Position numbers and translations under genes: made by a program
The notes under the pieces: model-generated
The model's database searches: none
The model's input: only the letters and a program-made list of their open reading frames with translations
What the model was told of the DNA's origin: nothing
In this document: one piece after another, positions 20,092-28,484 of the stretch
Layout of the letters: each line of letters begins with the position of its first letter
Position numbering within the stretch: the stretch's first letter is position 1
From: Stigmatella aurantiaca
Lineage (GTDB): Bacteria > Myxococcota > Myxococcia > Myxococcales > Myxococcaceae
Direction: 5' to 3'
Length of the DNA stretch: 64,000 nucleotides
NCBI RefSeq assembly: GCF_900109545.1
Contig: NZ_FOAP01000005.1
Span: forward strand, 62,001 to 126,000

Positions 20092-20292
20092 GGTGCTTCT
20101 GCCTCCTTCGGGAGCGGCGGGCTCTGTTGGCGCCAACCAAGCGCTGGGGCCCATCTGACTTCAGCGCCGCTAGGAGCGCAAAGCTTTCCTACGCAGAGCG
20201 TCACCGCCCCGCGAACGCCGCCTGCCTGGCAACACGGTAGAGTGACAAGCCATTGGTCCTCCTGGGGAGGGCCTGTCCCGGGAGCTACACCC

Positions 20293-21891
20293 ATGTTGTT
20301 CACCCGATCGGCGGCAGCCCTTGCCCTCATCGCCGTGCTGAACGCCTGCGCCGGCCGCGAGGAGTACGACGGGGGCCCGCTGCTGCCCACCATCGACCTG
20401 CCCTCCACCACGGTGGGCCTGCCCTACGAGGCTCGCCTCACCGCCACCGGCGGCGTGGCCCCGCTGCGCTATTCCGTGGAGCAGGCTCCCCCTGGCTTCT
20501 CCTTCGATACGGACACGGGGCTGCTCACGGGTCCGGCGACGGAAGCCGGGATGTACTCCCTCTATGTGAGGTTAAAAGATGCGCTGGGCCAGGAAGCGGC
20601 CCGGTTCTACGCGCTGCGCGTGTACCCGGCGCCCTCGGTGATCAGCCTGCCGTTGCCCCCGGCCACCCGGGGTACCGCCTATGCGGCGTCCCTGACGGCC
20701 ACGGGAGGACAGCCGCCCTTGAAGTGGACGGTGAGCACAGGGACCCTTCCCCTGGGACTGACGCTGGCGGAGAACGGTGGCCTCTCGGGTGTCCCGGTGG
20801 ACACGGTTCCCGGCCTCTTCGTGGCGCGCGTCGAGGACGCCAATGGCGCGCAGGCGTCACAGCAGCTGCTGCTGGAGGTGAAGGACCCCCCCAAGGATGG
20901 CGGAATCCCGGACGGCGGCACGCCCGACAGCGGCACGCCCGACAGCGGCACGCCCGACAGCGGCACGCCCGACAGCGGCACGCCCGACAGCGGCACGCCG
21001 GACAGTGGCACGCCCGACAGCGGCACGCCCGACAGCGGTCCCCCGGACGCGGGCTCACCCCTCCCCCTGTCTGTCGCCAACTGGAACGTCGAATGGTTCG
21101 GGAGCACCACGGAAGGCCCGTCCAACGACGCCCTTCAGCTCAGCAACGTGCGCGCCGTCATCGGCGACGCAGGAGTCGATTTCTGGGCCTTGCAGGAGGT
21201 CGTCAGTGCCAGCGCGCTGCTTCAGCTCAAGCAGGCCCTGCCCGGCTATGACGGCTTCGCCGCGAACGACTCCCGCGTCAGCCAGGGCTCCAGCTATTAC
21301 ACGGCCAGCGAGCAGAAACCGGCCGTGCTCTTCAAGTCAGACACCGTGCAGATGCAAGAGGCCAAGATCATCCTCACCGGGTATGACTATGAATTCGCGG
21401 GCCGGCCGCCCCTGCAGGTGAGCCTGCGCGTCACCCGGGGAGGCCAGAGCGTGGACCTGATCGCCATCGTGCTCCACATGAAGGCGCAGACCGGCGGCAT
21501 CGCCGATTACAACCGGCGCAAGGCCGCGGGCGAGGCCCTCAAGCAGTACCTGGATTCGCAGCTGTCCACCGCCCGGGTCATCGTGCTGGGGGACTGGAAC
21601 GACGACGTGGACGTCTCCATCTATGACGCCAACGGGTACATGCCCTCGCCCTACGAGAACTTCGTCGAGGCGCCCGGGGCCTACCAATTCCTCACGAGGC
21701 CCCTGTCCCTGCAGGGCGTGGGCAGCACCGTGAGCTGGCCCGACTTCATCGACCACCAGCTCGTCACCGATGAGCTGGCCAGCGACTACGTGGACGAATC
21801 CACGCAGGTGCTCCACCCGTCCCTGGCCGACTACGGCAACACGACGTCCGACCACTACCCCATCCAGAGCCGCTTCGATTTCGGCCCGTAG
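20293..21891 (+). CDS. Lipoprotein with putative-Ig domains and an endonuclease/exonuclease/phosphatase domain
   Basis: A 532-residue lipoprotein; the lipobox LNAC puts lipid on C19. Residues about 30-115 and 115-200 are two He_PIG-type Ig domains (LPYEARLTATGGVAPLRYSV and TAYAASLTATGGQPPLKWTV). A Gly-Thr-Pro-Asp-Ser tandem repeat (about 205-256) is a flexible tether. Residues about 258-532 are an EEP domain with the core motifs in order: NWNVEWFG, ALQEV, VLHMKA, LGDWNDD and SDHYPI, so the Asn, Glu, Asp/Asn and terminal Asp-His needed for Mg-dependent phosphodiester cleavage are all present. It is probably a surface-anchored DNase or phosphatase, possibly for prey DNA or extracellular DNA use. 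Substrate specificity cannot be told. Confidence 0.75.
   Translation: MLFTRSAAALALIAVLNACAGREEYDGGPLLPTIDLPSTTVGLPYEARLTATGGVAPLRYSVEQAPPGFSFDTDTGLLTGPATEAGMYSLYVRLKDALGQEAARFYALRVYPAPSVISLPLPPATRGTAYAASLTATGGQPPLKWTVSTGTLPLGLTLAENGGLSGVPVDTVPGLFVARVEDANGAQASQQLLLEVKDPPKDGGIPDGGTPDSGTPDSGTPDSGTPDSGTPDSGTPDSGTPDSGTPDSGPPDAGSPLPLSVANWNVEWFGSTTEGPSNDALQLSNVRAVIGDAGVDFWALQEVVSASALLQLKQALPGYDGFAANDSRVSQGSSYYTASEQKPAVLFKSDTVQMQEAKIILTGYDYEFAGRPPLQVSLRVTRGGQSVDLIAIVLHMKAQTGGIADYNRRKAAGEALKQYLDSQLSTARVIVLGDWNDDVDVSIYDANGYMPSPYENFVEAPGAYQFLTRPLSLQGVGSTVSWPDFIDHQLVTDELASDYVDESTQVLHPSLADYGNTTSDHYPIQSRFDFGP
20911..21060 (+). repeat. In-frame 15-bp tandem repeat, ten units
   Basis: Ten consecutive 15-base units encode DGGTP, seven DSGTP, DSGPP and DAGSP. 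Most copies of GACAGCGGCACGCCC are identical, one has AGT for AGC and one ends in CCG. It is a Pro/Gly/Ser tether between the Ig domains and the catalytic domain of the lipoprotein, and is expected to vary in copy number by slippage. Confidence 0.95.
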
Positions 21892-21908
21892 GCCCTTAGG
21901 TTGCCCGC

Positions 21909-22901
21909 ATGCGCATTGGAATCATCGGAACAGGTTGGGGACGGATGCACCTGGGGGCCTTTCGCGCCGCGGGCGCCGAGGTGGCCGCGCTGTGCGGCCG
22001 GCGCCTGGAGCACACCCGCGAGGTGGCCGCCGAGGAAGGCGTTCCCCTGGCCACCACCGACGTCCAGGCGCTGTGCGAGGCCGTGGATGCCGTCGTGGTG
22101 GCCAGCCCCGATGCCCTCCACCGCGAGCACGTGGAGCGGGCGCTCGACGCGGGCCGGGCCGTGCTGTGCGAGAAGCCCCTCGTCCGCACGGATGAAGAGG
22201 CCCAGGCGCTCGTGCGGAAGGCCCGCGCCCGGAACCTGCCCTGCGTGGTGAACTTCCCCTACCGGATGCTGTCCACCCTGCGCGCGCTCAAGGCGTGGCT
22301 TCCGCGCCGGCCCCCGCGCCACCTCGTCGTCACGCTCCGCAATGGCTTCGTTCCCGTGGAGGGCCATGGGCCCGGCCCCTTCCAGGGCGCCTCCGCGGAC
22401 TTTGGCGGCTTCTCCCACGTGCTCGATGCGGCCCTGTGGCTCTCAGGCGCCGCGCCCACCTGGGTGCAGGCCTCGCTCTCGGGCCGCCCCGTCCACACCG
22501 CCGCGCTGCACGTGGGGCTCACCTCGGGCGCCGTGCTCGTGCTCACCCATGCCGCGTGCGCCGAGCCGGGCATCCACGGGGGCTGGTCCCTGCTGGGCGA
22601 GGGCTGGGAGGCCGGCTTCTCCGCGGGCTATGTGCCCGCCCGGAATGGCTGGTGCCTCTCCCCGGTGAACGTCTTCCAGGAGGGCCAGTGGCGCGAGCTG
22701 GCCCCGGGCCACGTGCCCTCCCCTGGCGCCCACGAGCCCTGGGCCGAGGCCCACGTGGAGACGGCCCGGAAGTTCCTCGCCCTGATTCAGGGCGGGCCCC
22801 TGGAGGAGCTGGCCCCCGTGGAGGCCGGGGCCACCGTGCAGCGCCTGCTCTCCGCCGCCGTGGCCTCCGAAGAGCAGGGGCGCCGCATCACCCTCGGGTG
22901 A
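21909..22901 (+). CDS. Gfo/Idh/MocA family oxidoreductase
   Basis: A 330-residue NAD(P)-dependent oxidoreductase. The N-terminal Rossmann motif is GIIGTGWGRMHLGAF, and the family CEKPL motif appears as VLCEKPLV (about residues 80-87). The second half has the expected alpha/beta dimerisation domain with a GGFSHVLDAALWL segment replacing the usual GGxxxDxxxH. These enzymes oxidise or reduce sugars and inositols, among others; the substrate is unknown here. Its 3' end overlaps the stop of the opposing larC gene by 14 bases (22888-22901). There is no sugar-metabolism neighbour to refine the call. Confidence 0.85.
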   Translation: MRIGIIGTGWGRMHLGAFRAAGAEVAALCGRRLEHTREVAAEEGVPLATTDVQALCEAVDAVVVASPDALHREHVERALDAGRAVLCEKPLVRTDEEAQALVRKARARNLPCVVNFPYRMLSTLRALKAWLPRRPPRHLVVTLRNGFVPVEGHGPGPFQGASADFGGFSHVLDAALWLSGAAPTWVQASLSGRPVHTAALHVGLTSGAVLVLTHAACAEPGIHGGWSLLGEGWEAGFSAGYVPARNGWCLSPVNVFQEGQWRELAPGHVPSPGAHEPWAEAHVETARKFLALIQGGPLEELAPVEAGATVQRLLSAAVASEEQGRRITLG

Positions 22902-24057
22902 GGGCCGCCAGCGCCGCCGCCATCACCTGCTTGAGGGGAACGCCCGCCTTTTCCGCCACCTGGCGGCAGTCCTCGAACTCGGGGTGCGCGTTGAGCACTT
23001 CGCCTGCGCGCAGGCCCCGCTTCACGCGGACCGGGCCCCACGGCGTCTCCACCTCCACCCAGTCCCGCTCCAGCGCGTGCCGCTCCACCCGGTGGTAGCG
23101 CACCCCCAGCGTCGTGGACTCGCGCAGCACCGTGTCCATCACCGTCTCGCGCTGGCCTCCCTCCACCAGAACCCCCACAAGGTGCCCCGGGCGGCCCTTC
23201 TTCATCACCGCGGGCACCACCCACGCATCCTTCGCCCCCTGCTCCAGCAGCCGCTCCATCAGGTGCCCCAGGAGCTGCGGCGTGCTGTCGTCCAGGTTCG
23301 CCTCCACCACCCAGAGCCCCTCGTCCGCACGGGCCTCCGCCCGCCCCAGCGAGGCGCGCAGCACGTTGGGCCGGTCCTTGAAGTCCTTCGTCCCCACCCC
23401 GTAGCCCACGCGCTCCACGATGAAGTCCGGCGCATGGCCAATGCGCGCGAGCACCTTCAGGAGCGCCGCCCCCGTGGGCGTCGTCAGCTCCCCCACCCCC
23501 TCGAAGCGCACCGGCACGTCCCGGAGCAGTTCCAGCGTGGCCGGCACCGGAATGGGCATGCTCCCGTGCGCCACGCGGATGGTGCCGCTGCCCAGCGGCG
23601 GGGGCGCCGCGTACACCTCCGGGTTGCCCAGCAGCTCCAGCACCACCGCCGCGCCGCAGATGTCCACGATGGAGTCCACCGCGCCCACCTCGTGGAAGTG
23701 AATCTCCTCCAGGGGCACCCCGTGCACCTTCGCCTCGGCCTCGCCGATGGCCTGGAACACCGCCAGCGCCCGCTCCTTCGCGCGCGGCGGCAGCGTGTCC
23801 GCCGCCTCGATGAGCCGCTGGATGTCCGCGTACGCGCGGTGGGGGTGCGCCTCGCGCGCCTCCAGCACCACGTCCAGGTGCGTGCCGCTGATGGCGTGGC
23901 GCACCGCCCGGCTCACCGCGAGCTTCCAGCCCGGCACCTTCAGCCCGCCGAGCGCCTGGGCAATGGCCTCCGGGGAGAGCCCCAGGTCCACGCCCGCCGC
24001 GAGGAACATGTCCCCGGCGATGCCGCCCACCGGCTCCAGGTAGAGAATCTTCCGCAC
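22888..24057 (-). CDS. larC: Nickel-pincer cofactor biosynthesis protein LarC
   Basis: A 389-residue LarC. N-terminal YLEPVGGIAGDMFLAAGVDLG matches the conserved opening, and IHFHEVGAVDSIVDICGAA is the LarC hallmark segment (about residues 120-140). GRPGHLVGVL and LGVRYHRVER are also family features. LarC inserts nickel, using CTP, into the sulfurated pyridinium mononucleotide to complete the cofactor of lactate racemase and related enzymes. The GTG start at 24057 is used because it begins the conserved MRKILYLEP; the upstream open frame overlaps larB and is a shadow. It lies 23 bases after larB. LarE and the apo-enzyme LarA are not in the window. Confidence 0.9.
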   Translation of the reverse strand: MRKILYLEPVGGIAGDMFLAAGVDLGLSPEAIAQALGGLKVPGWKLAVSRAVRHAISGTHLDVVLEAREAHPHRAYADIQRLIEAADTLPPRAKERALAVFQAIGEAEAKVHGVPLEEIHFHEVGAVDSIVDICGAAVVLELLGNPEVYAAPPPLGSGTIRVAHGSMPIPVPATLELLRDVPVRFEGVGELTTPTGAALLKVLARIGHAPDFIVERVGYGVGTKDFKDRPNVLRASLGRAEARADEGLWVVEANLDDSTPQLLGHLMERLLEQGAKDAWVVPAVMKKGRPGHLVGVLVEGGQRETVMDTVLRESTTLGVRYHRVERHALERDWVEVETPWGPVRVKRGLRAGEVLNAHPEFEDCRQVAEKAGVPLKQVMAAALAALTRG

Positions 24058-24080
24058 CGCCCCCTCCCCTGCTCCCGCCC

Positions 24081-24833
24081 TCACCGGCGGCCCTTCGTGC
24101 GCGAGATGAGCGCCGCGTAGAAGCCGCCCCCGAAGCCGTTGTCGATGTTCATCGTGGCCACGTTCGAGGCGCACGAGTTCACCATCGACAGCAGCGCCGA
24201 CACCCCGTGGAAGTTCGCCCCGTAGCCCACCGAGGTGGGCACCGCCACCACCGGAATGCCCACCAGGCCGCCCACCGCGCTCGCCAGCGCCCCCTCCATG
24301 CCCGCCACCACCACCGCCGCGTGGCACTCCTGAATCTCCTCCCGCCGCCGCAGGAGCCGGTGGATGCCCGCCACCCCCACGTCGTACACGCGCCGCACCG
24401 TGGCCCCCAGCGCCTCGGCCGTCAGCGCCGCCTCCTCCGCCACCGGAATGTCGCCCGTGCCCGCGGTCACCACCGCCACCTTGCCCGCGCGCGCCTTGCC
24501 CTGCCGCAGGTGGAAGATGCGCGCCACCGGGTGGTACTCGCCCTTGGGAAAGCGCGCCACCAGCGCCTCGGCCTTGTCCGGCTGCAGCCGCGTCACCAGC
24601 ACCGTCTGCTTGCGCTCCACCAGCGCCGCGACGATGCCCAGAATCTGCTCCGCCGTCTTGGGCTCGCCCAGCACCACCTCGGGAAACCCGAAGCGCAGCG
24701 AGCGGTGCGTGTCCAACGTGGCGTAGCCCAGTTCCGCGAAGGGCAGGTCCTTCAACTGGCCCACCGCCTCGTCCACGGAGACCTTGCCGCCCTTCACCTG
24801 TGACAGCAACCGCGTGAGCGCCTTCTCATCCAT
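24081..24833 (-). CDS. larB: Pyridinium-3,5-biscarboxylate mononucleotide synthase LarB
   Basis: A 250-residue LarB with the AIR-carboxylase-like fold: VVTAGTGDIPVAEEAALTAEALG, VVVAGMEGALASAVGGLVGIPVVAVPTSVGYGANFHGVSALLSMVNSCA, all strongly conserved. It carboxylates and hydrolyses nicotinic acid adenine dinucleotide in the first step of nickel-pincer cofactor synthesis. The upstream gene is cheC, 55 bases away on the same strand, so larBC may ride on the chemosensory transcript or have its own promoter. No damage is visible. Confidence 0.9.
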   Translation of the reverse strand: MDEKALTRLLSQVKGGKVSVDEAVGQLKDLPFAELGYATLDTHRSLRFGFPEVVLGEPKTAEQILGIVAALVERKQTVLVTRLQPDKAEALVARFPKGEYHPVARIFHLRQGKARAGKVAVVTAGTGDIPVAEEAALTAEALGATVRRVYDVGVAGIHRLLRRREEIQECHAAVVVAGMEGALASAVGGLVGIPVVAVPTSVGYGANFHGVSALLSMVNSCASNVATMNIDNGFGGGFYAALISRTKGRR

Positions 24834-24888
24834 GGGAGCCCCTCTACCCCAAACCCCCGGGGAGGAGAACCCACGAACCCACGCGCCG

Positions 24889-25488
24889 TTAGACGCCCAG
24901 CCGCTGCAACAGCGCCTGGGAGCTCTCGCGCTCCAGCACCAGCAGCATCTGCCCCGACACGGCCGGGGCGCACTCCGCCGAGAAGCGCGCCTCGAGGACG
25001 ACCACGGGGCTCGTCTGCTCGCCCTCGGTCTCCTTCACCGCCTGGGCCAGCACCTCGCGCGCCGAGCCCTTGAGCATCTCCGGCACCGTGGGCAGCAGCC
25101 GCCAGCGCGTCAGCTTCCCAATGGCCGACAGGCACGCGCTGGCCACGATGTTCGCCGTCTCCGACAGCGCGCTCTCCAGCTCCGCCCCCCGGGCCACCTG
25201 CCCCAGCAGCACCGTGCCCAGCGAGGCGCCGTCGCGCACCGGCAGCACGAAGAGCATCACCCCGCGCAGCTCGCCCTGCATGCCCAGGCGCGCGCCCACC
25301 ACCGGCTCTTCGCCGCCCAGCCGCTCGGCGGCCTCCTCCGCGCTGGCCATCACCGCGCGGGGCACGGACAGGTTCACCCGCTTGCCGCCCACCAACCGGG
25401 CCAGGGCGTTGGCCGCATGGCCACAGCCGATGTTGGCCACCTCGCGCAGCACGTCGAGCTGCATCTCGCTGGGAACCAAGCCGTTCAC
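24889..25488 (-). CDS. cheC: CheC-family phosphatase, DifG-like
   Basis: A 199-residue CheC. The two CheC active-site helices are visible: REVANIGCGHAANALARLVG (about 15-34) and SETANIVASACLSAIGKLT (about 108-126), each with the E-x(2)-N pair used to dephosphorylate CheY-P. It has the V-x-L-S-V-P strand between them. Its ATG overlaps the cheA stop by four bases (ATGA), so it is translationally coupled. In the M. xanthus Dif system a CheC homologue (DifG) negatively regulates fibril exopolysaccharide together with DifD. Whether a separate CheD exists is not seen here. Confidence 0.85.
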   Translation of the reverse strand: MNGLVPSEMQLDVLREVANIGCGHAANALARLVGGKRVNLSVPRAVMASAEEAAERLGGEEPVVGARLGMQGELRGVMLFVLPVRDGASLGTVLLGQVARGAELESALSETANIVASACLSAIGKLTRWRLLPTVPEMLKGSAREVLAQAVKETEGEQTSPVVVLEARFSAECAPAVSGQMLLVLERESSQALLQRLGV

Positions 25489-27548
25489 GCGGACAGTAAC
25501 CTCGGAACGTCCAGAATGAAGACCGGACGGCCACTTCCCAGAATCGTCACCCCAGAAAGGCCCGGCAGCAAGTCCAGGGGCTTCGACAGGGGCTTGAGCA
25601 CCGCCTCTTCCTGGCCAAGCAGCCGGTCTACCGCGAGCGCCACCTTCCCCGTGTCCACCTCCATCACCACGAAGGGCCGCAGCCCCCGGTGGGAGGATTC
25701 AGGAATTCCCAGCAAGGCATCGAGTGCGTGGACAGGCAGCAATGTATTGCCATGTGGCAGCAGCGCCGTCTCCCGGCTGCGGCTGAGCGTGTCCCCGTCG
25801 GCCTCCATGGCCCCCAGCACCTTGGCGATGGGCAGGCCGAAGACTTCCTCGCCCACCTCCACCAGGAGCAGGTGAATCACCGCCACCGTTAGGGGCAGGC
25901 GCAGGGTGAAGCGGGTGCCCACGCCCTTCTCGCTGCCAATCTCCAGCGTGCCGCCGGTGTTCTCCACCACGCGCTTCACCGCGTCCATGCCCACGCCGCG
26001 GCCGGAAATCTCCGACACGTCCTTGGCGGTGGACACCCCGGGCAGGCACGAGAGCAGGAAGGCCTCGCGGTCCGACATGCGCGCCGCGGCCTCGGCGGTG
26101 ATGGCGCCCCGGGCCAGCGCCGCGGCCTTGAGCTTGGCCGGGTCCATGCCCCGGCCGTCGTCCTCGATGTCGATGACGACCCGGTCCCGGGTCCTCTTCA
26201 CCGTCACCTGGACGCGCCCCCGGGCTTCCTTGCCCACCGCGGTGCGCTCCTCGGGCGTCTCCAGCCCGTGGTCGATGCAGTTGCGCAGCAGGTGCAGCAT
26301 GGGGTCGGCCAGCTCGTCCAGGATGGCCCGGTCCAGCTCGATTTCCGCGCCGGTGACGACCAGGTCCACCTCGCGCCCGCGCTTGCGGGCGATGTCGCGC
26401 GCGGCCCGGGGCAGCCGGTCGGTGATGAGCGACAGCGGCGTCATGCGCGCCGACATGACCTTGTCGTGTAAATCTTTCACCAGCGCGTGCAGCCGGTAGA
26501 CGCCCTCCTCCAGGGCCGGGCGCGCGTTCTCGGGCAGCACCTTGCCCACCTCGCGCAGCCGGGCGGTGGCGAGCATCAGCTCGCCCACGGTGTCCAGGAA
26601 GTAGTCCAGCAGCTCGGTGCGCACCCGCACCGTGCGCGAGGTGGACTCGCCCACCACGCGCGCCCCGTCGGACGAGGGCGGGGGCACCGGGACCACGGGC
26701 GGCGCGGGCACCGAGGGGGTGACGGAGACCACCTCCACCTCGGACACGTTCCTCAGCGCCGACTGGATGCCCGCCTCGCCCGCGGAGGTCTCCAGCTCAC
26801 ACTGGATGAGCCCGTCCGGCACGCGCCCGGCCTTCAGGTCCTCCAGGGGTGGCTTCAGGTCCAGCAGCGTGCCCAGCGCCGACAGCCGCTTGTGCGTCAG
26901 AAAGGCGCGCACCCCGGGCACCTGGCACGTCGGCACGATGCGGACCTTCACGTCCCAGCGCACCGCGGGCGGGGCGGGCTCCGCGGCCTTCGCTTCCGGC
27001 GCGGGGGCGGCGGGAGGCGCGGCCGCCCCCGGGGGCGGCTCCTCCGGGCTCGGGGCTTCGGGGGGCCTCACGGCCACGGGCACCGGCGTCGAGGCCACGG
27101 GGGCTGGCGTGGCGCGCACCCCGGTGGTGGTGCGCATCACCCGGGTGGGCGCGGGCTCCTGGCCGGTGAGGGCGGAGACGCGCGTGGCGAGCTGGGCCAG
27201 CAGCGAGGCGGCCTCGTCCGGCGGCTGGTTGGCCGACACGGCGCGCACCTGCGCGAGCATCGTGTCCGCGGAGGAGAGCAGCAGGTCCACCAGCTCCCGG
27301 TTGAGGCGGCTGGCATCCTGGCGCACGGCATCCACCAGGTCCTCCACCCGGTGCGCCAGGGTGGCGATGGGCTCGAAGCCCATGGAGGAGGCCATGCCCT
27401 TGACGGAGTGGGCGTGGCGGAACATGGAGTCCACCACGCTGGCGCCGCCCTCGCGCTCCAGCTGCACCAAGTCCCTGCCCAGCGCCTCCAGGTGCTCGGT
27501 CGCCTCGGTGACGAAGAGCCCGAGGTACCGGGACATGTCCATCGTCAT
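25485..27548 (-). CDS. cheA: CheA-type histidine kinase, DifE-like
   Basis: A 687-residue CheA with five domains. HPt (1-105) has HAHSVKGM with likely phospho-His H47. A Pro/Ala-rich linker leads to a P2-like domain (about 195-285). Dimerisation begins near VRVRTELLDYFLDTVGELM. The ATPase domain has the N-box HLLRNCIDHG, G1 IDIEDDGRGMD and G2 GRGVGMDAVK. A CheW-like domain ends the protein. Every catalytic motif is present. It would phosphorylate the CheY encoded just upstream. Synteny with MCP, CheW, CheY and CheC points to DifE, the kinase that controls exopolysaccharide and social motility in M. xanthus. The ATG at 27542 is an alternative start. Confidence 0.93.
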   Translation of the reverse strand: MTMDMSRYLGLFVTEATEHLEALGRDLVQLEREGGASVVDSMFRHAHSVKGMASSMGFEPIATLAHRVEDLVDAVRQDASRLNRELVDLLLSSADTMLAQVRAVSANQPPDEAASLLAQLATRVSALTGQEPAPTRVMRTTTGVRATPAPVASTPVPVAVRPPEAPSPEEPPPGAAAPPAAPAPEAKAAEPAPPAVRWDVKVRIVPTCQVPGVRAFLTHKRLSALGTLLDLKPPLEDLKAGRVPDGLIQCELETSAGEAGIQSALRNVSEVEVVSVTPSVPAPPVVPVPPPSSDGARVVGESTSRTVRVRTELLDYFLDTVGELMLATARLREVGKVLPENARPALEEGVYRLHALVKDLHDKVMSARMTPLSLITDRLPRAARDIARKRGREVDLVVTGAEIELDRAILDELADPMLHLLRNCIDHGLETPEERTAVGKEARGRVQVTVKRTRDRVVIDIEDDGRGMDPAKLKAAALARGAITAEAAARMSDREAFLLSCLPGVSTAKDVSEISGRGVGMDAVKRVVENTGGTLEIGSEKGVGTRFTLRLPLTVAVIHLLLVEVGEEVFGLPIAKVLGAMEADGDTLSRSRETALLPHGNTLLPVHALDALLGIPESSHRGLRPFVVMEVDTGKVALAVDRLLGQEEAVLKPLSKPLDLLPGLSGVTILGSGRPVFILDVPRLLSA

Positions 27549-27596
27549 GCCGGGCCTCGCACGGGGAAACGGAGCGAACGGGGGCGCCGGAGCGCG

Positions 27597-27965
27597 CTAG
27601 CCCTCGCCCAGTACCTTTTTCACGACGGCCAGCACGTCCTCGGCCCGGAACGGCTTGACGATGAAGTCCGAGGCGCCTGCCTCGATGGCCTCCATCACCA
27701 GGCTCTCCTGCCCCAGCGCCGAGCACATGATGACCACCGCGTTGGTGTCGTGCTTGAGGATTTCGCGCGTCGCCTCGATGCCGCTCTTGAACGGCATGAC
27801 GATGTCCATCGTCGTCAAGTCGGGCTTGAGCTCCTTGTACTTCTCCACGGCCTCGAGCCCGTTGGCCGCCTCGCCGACGACCTCGAACCCTCCGGACGCG
27901 AAGATGTCCTTGATCATGTTGCGCATGAAGATGGCGTCGTCGACGACCAGGACCCGCTTAGCCAT
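27597..27965 (-). CDS. cheY: CheY-type response regulator, DifD-like
   Basis: A 122-residue single-domain receiver. Acidic pocket D9/D10 in LVVDDA, phosphoacceptor D54 in TMDIVMP, Ser in VIMCSALGQ and Lys in FIVKPF are all present. The start at 27965 gives the standard MAKRVLVVDD; the upstream extension in the open frame is not receiver sequence. It lies between cheW and cheA in the Dif-like operon. In M. xanthus DifD acts as a phosphate sink or inhibitor rather than a flagellar-motor signal; that role is transferred here by context. Confidence 0.92.
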   Translation of the reverse strand: MAKRVLVVDDAIFMRNMIKDIFASGGFEVVGEAANGLEAVEKYKELKPDLTTMDIVMPFKSGIEATREILKHDTNAVVIMCSALGQESLVMEAIEAGASDFIVKPFRAEDVLAVVKKVLGEG

Positions 27966-28037
27966 GTGAAGCATCGCCTCCGCGTAAGGCCTCGAGAGGA
28001 AGGCGCACACTAGCACTCGCGCTTTTCGAGGAGCTAC

Positions 28038-28463
28038 TCACTTCTGCGGGGTGAACAAGGCCAGCACCGCCGCATCCAACCCTTCGGGATCCAACACCGT
28101 GACGCCCAGCCCCTTGAGCCGGGCCACCCCGCGCACCGCCGGCACCGCCTTGCCCGGGGCCGCGGCGCTCACGCGCTCCAGGGCCTCGATGCCCTCCACG
28201 TCGGTGACGAGGAACCCCAAATCCCGCCGCCCCCGGTCCAGCAGGAGCACCCGCGCCGGCGGGTTCTGCCCCGCGGGCAGGCTCAAGAGCTGGCGCATCT
28301 CCACCACGGTGACGACGCGGCCCCGGAAGTTCATCACCCCGGACACGGCCGGCGGGGCGCGGGGCACGCGCGTGAAGCGCTCGGGGGGAACCACCACCTC
28401 GCGCACCGCGGACAGCGGCAGGCCGTAGTGCTCCTTCTCCACCCGGAAGATGACGTGCCGCAA
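28038..28463 (-). CDS. cheW: CheW-type coupling protein, DifC-like
   Basis: A 141-residue CheW with the two SH3-like subdomains: [14 protein letters not shown] at the start, the [14 protein letters not shown] segment (form of the G-x-x-x-x-R-G-x-(V/I)-x-P(V)-(V/I)-D/E-(L/M) core) and [12 protein letters not shown]. It couples the MCP to CheA. The start is read as TTG at 28463, with GGAG a few bases upstream. It lies 21 bases after the MCP stop, so there is no room for a DifB-like gene between the MCP and CheW. Confidence 0.85.
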   Translation of the reverse strand: MRHVIFRVEKEHYGLPLSAVREVVVPPERFTRVPRAPPAVSGVMNFRGRVVTVVEMRQLLSLPAGQNPPARVLLLDRGRRDLGFLVTDVEGIEALERVSAAAPGKAVPAVRGVARLKGLGVTVLDPEGLDAAVLALFTPQK

Positions 28464-28484
28464 GGAGCGCTCCGCGTGTGGAAA

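Noticed and set aside
26487-28013. A plus-strand open frame of 508 codons opposite cheA and cheY
   Set aside because: It is antisense to conserved chemotaxis genes, with His/Arg/Gly-rich composition and no recognisable domain.
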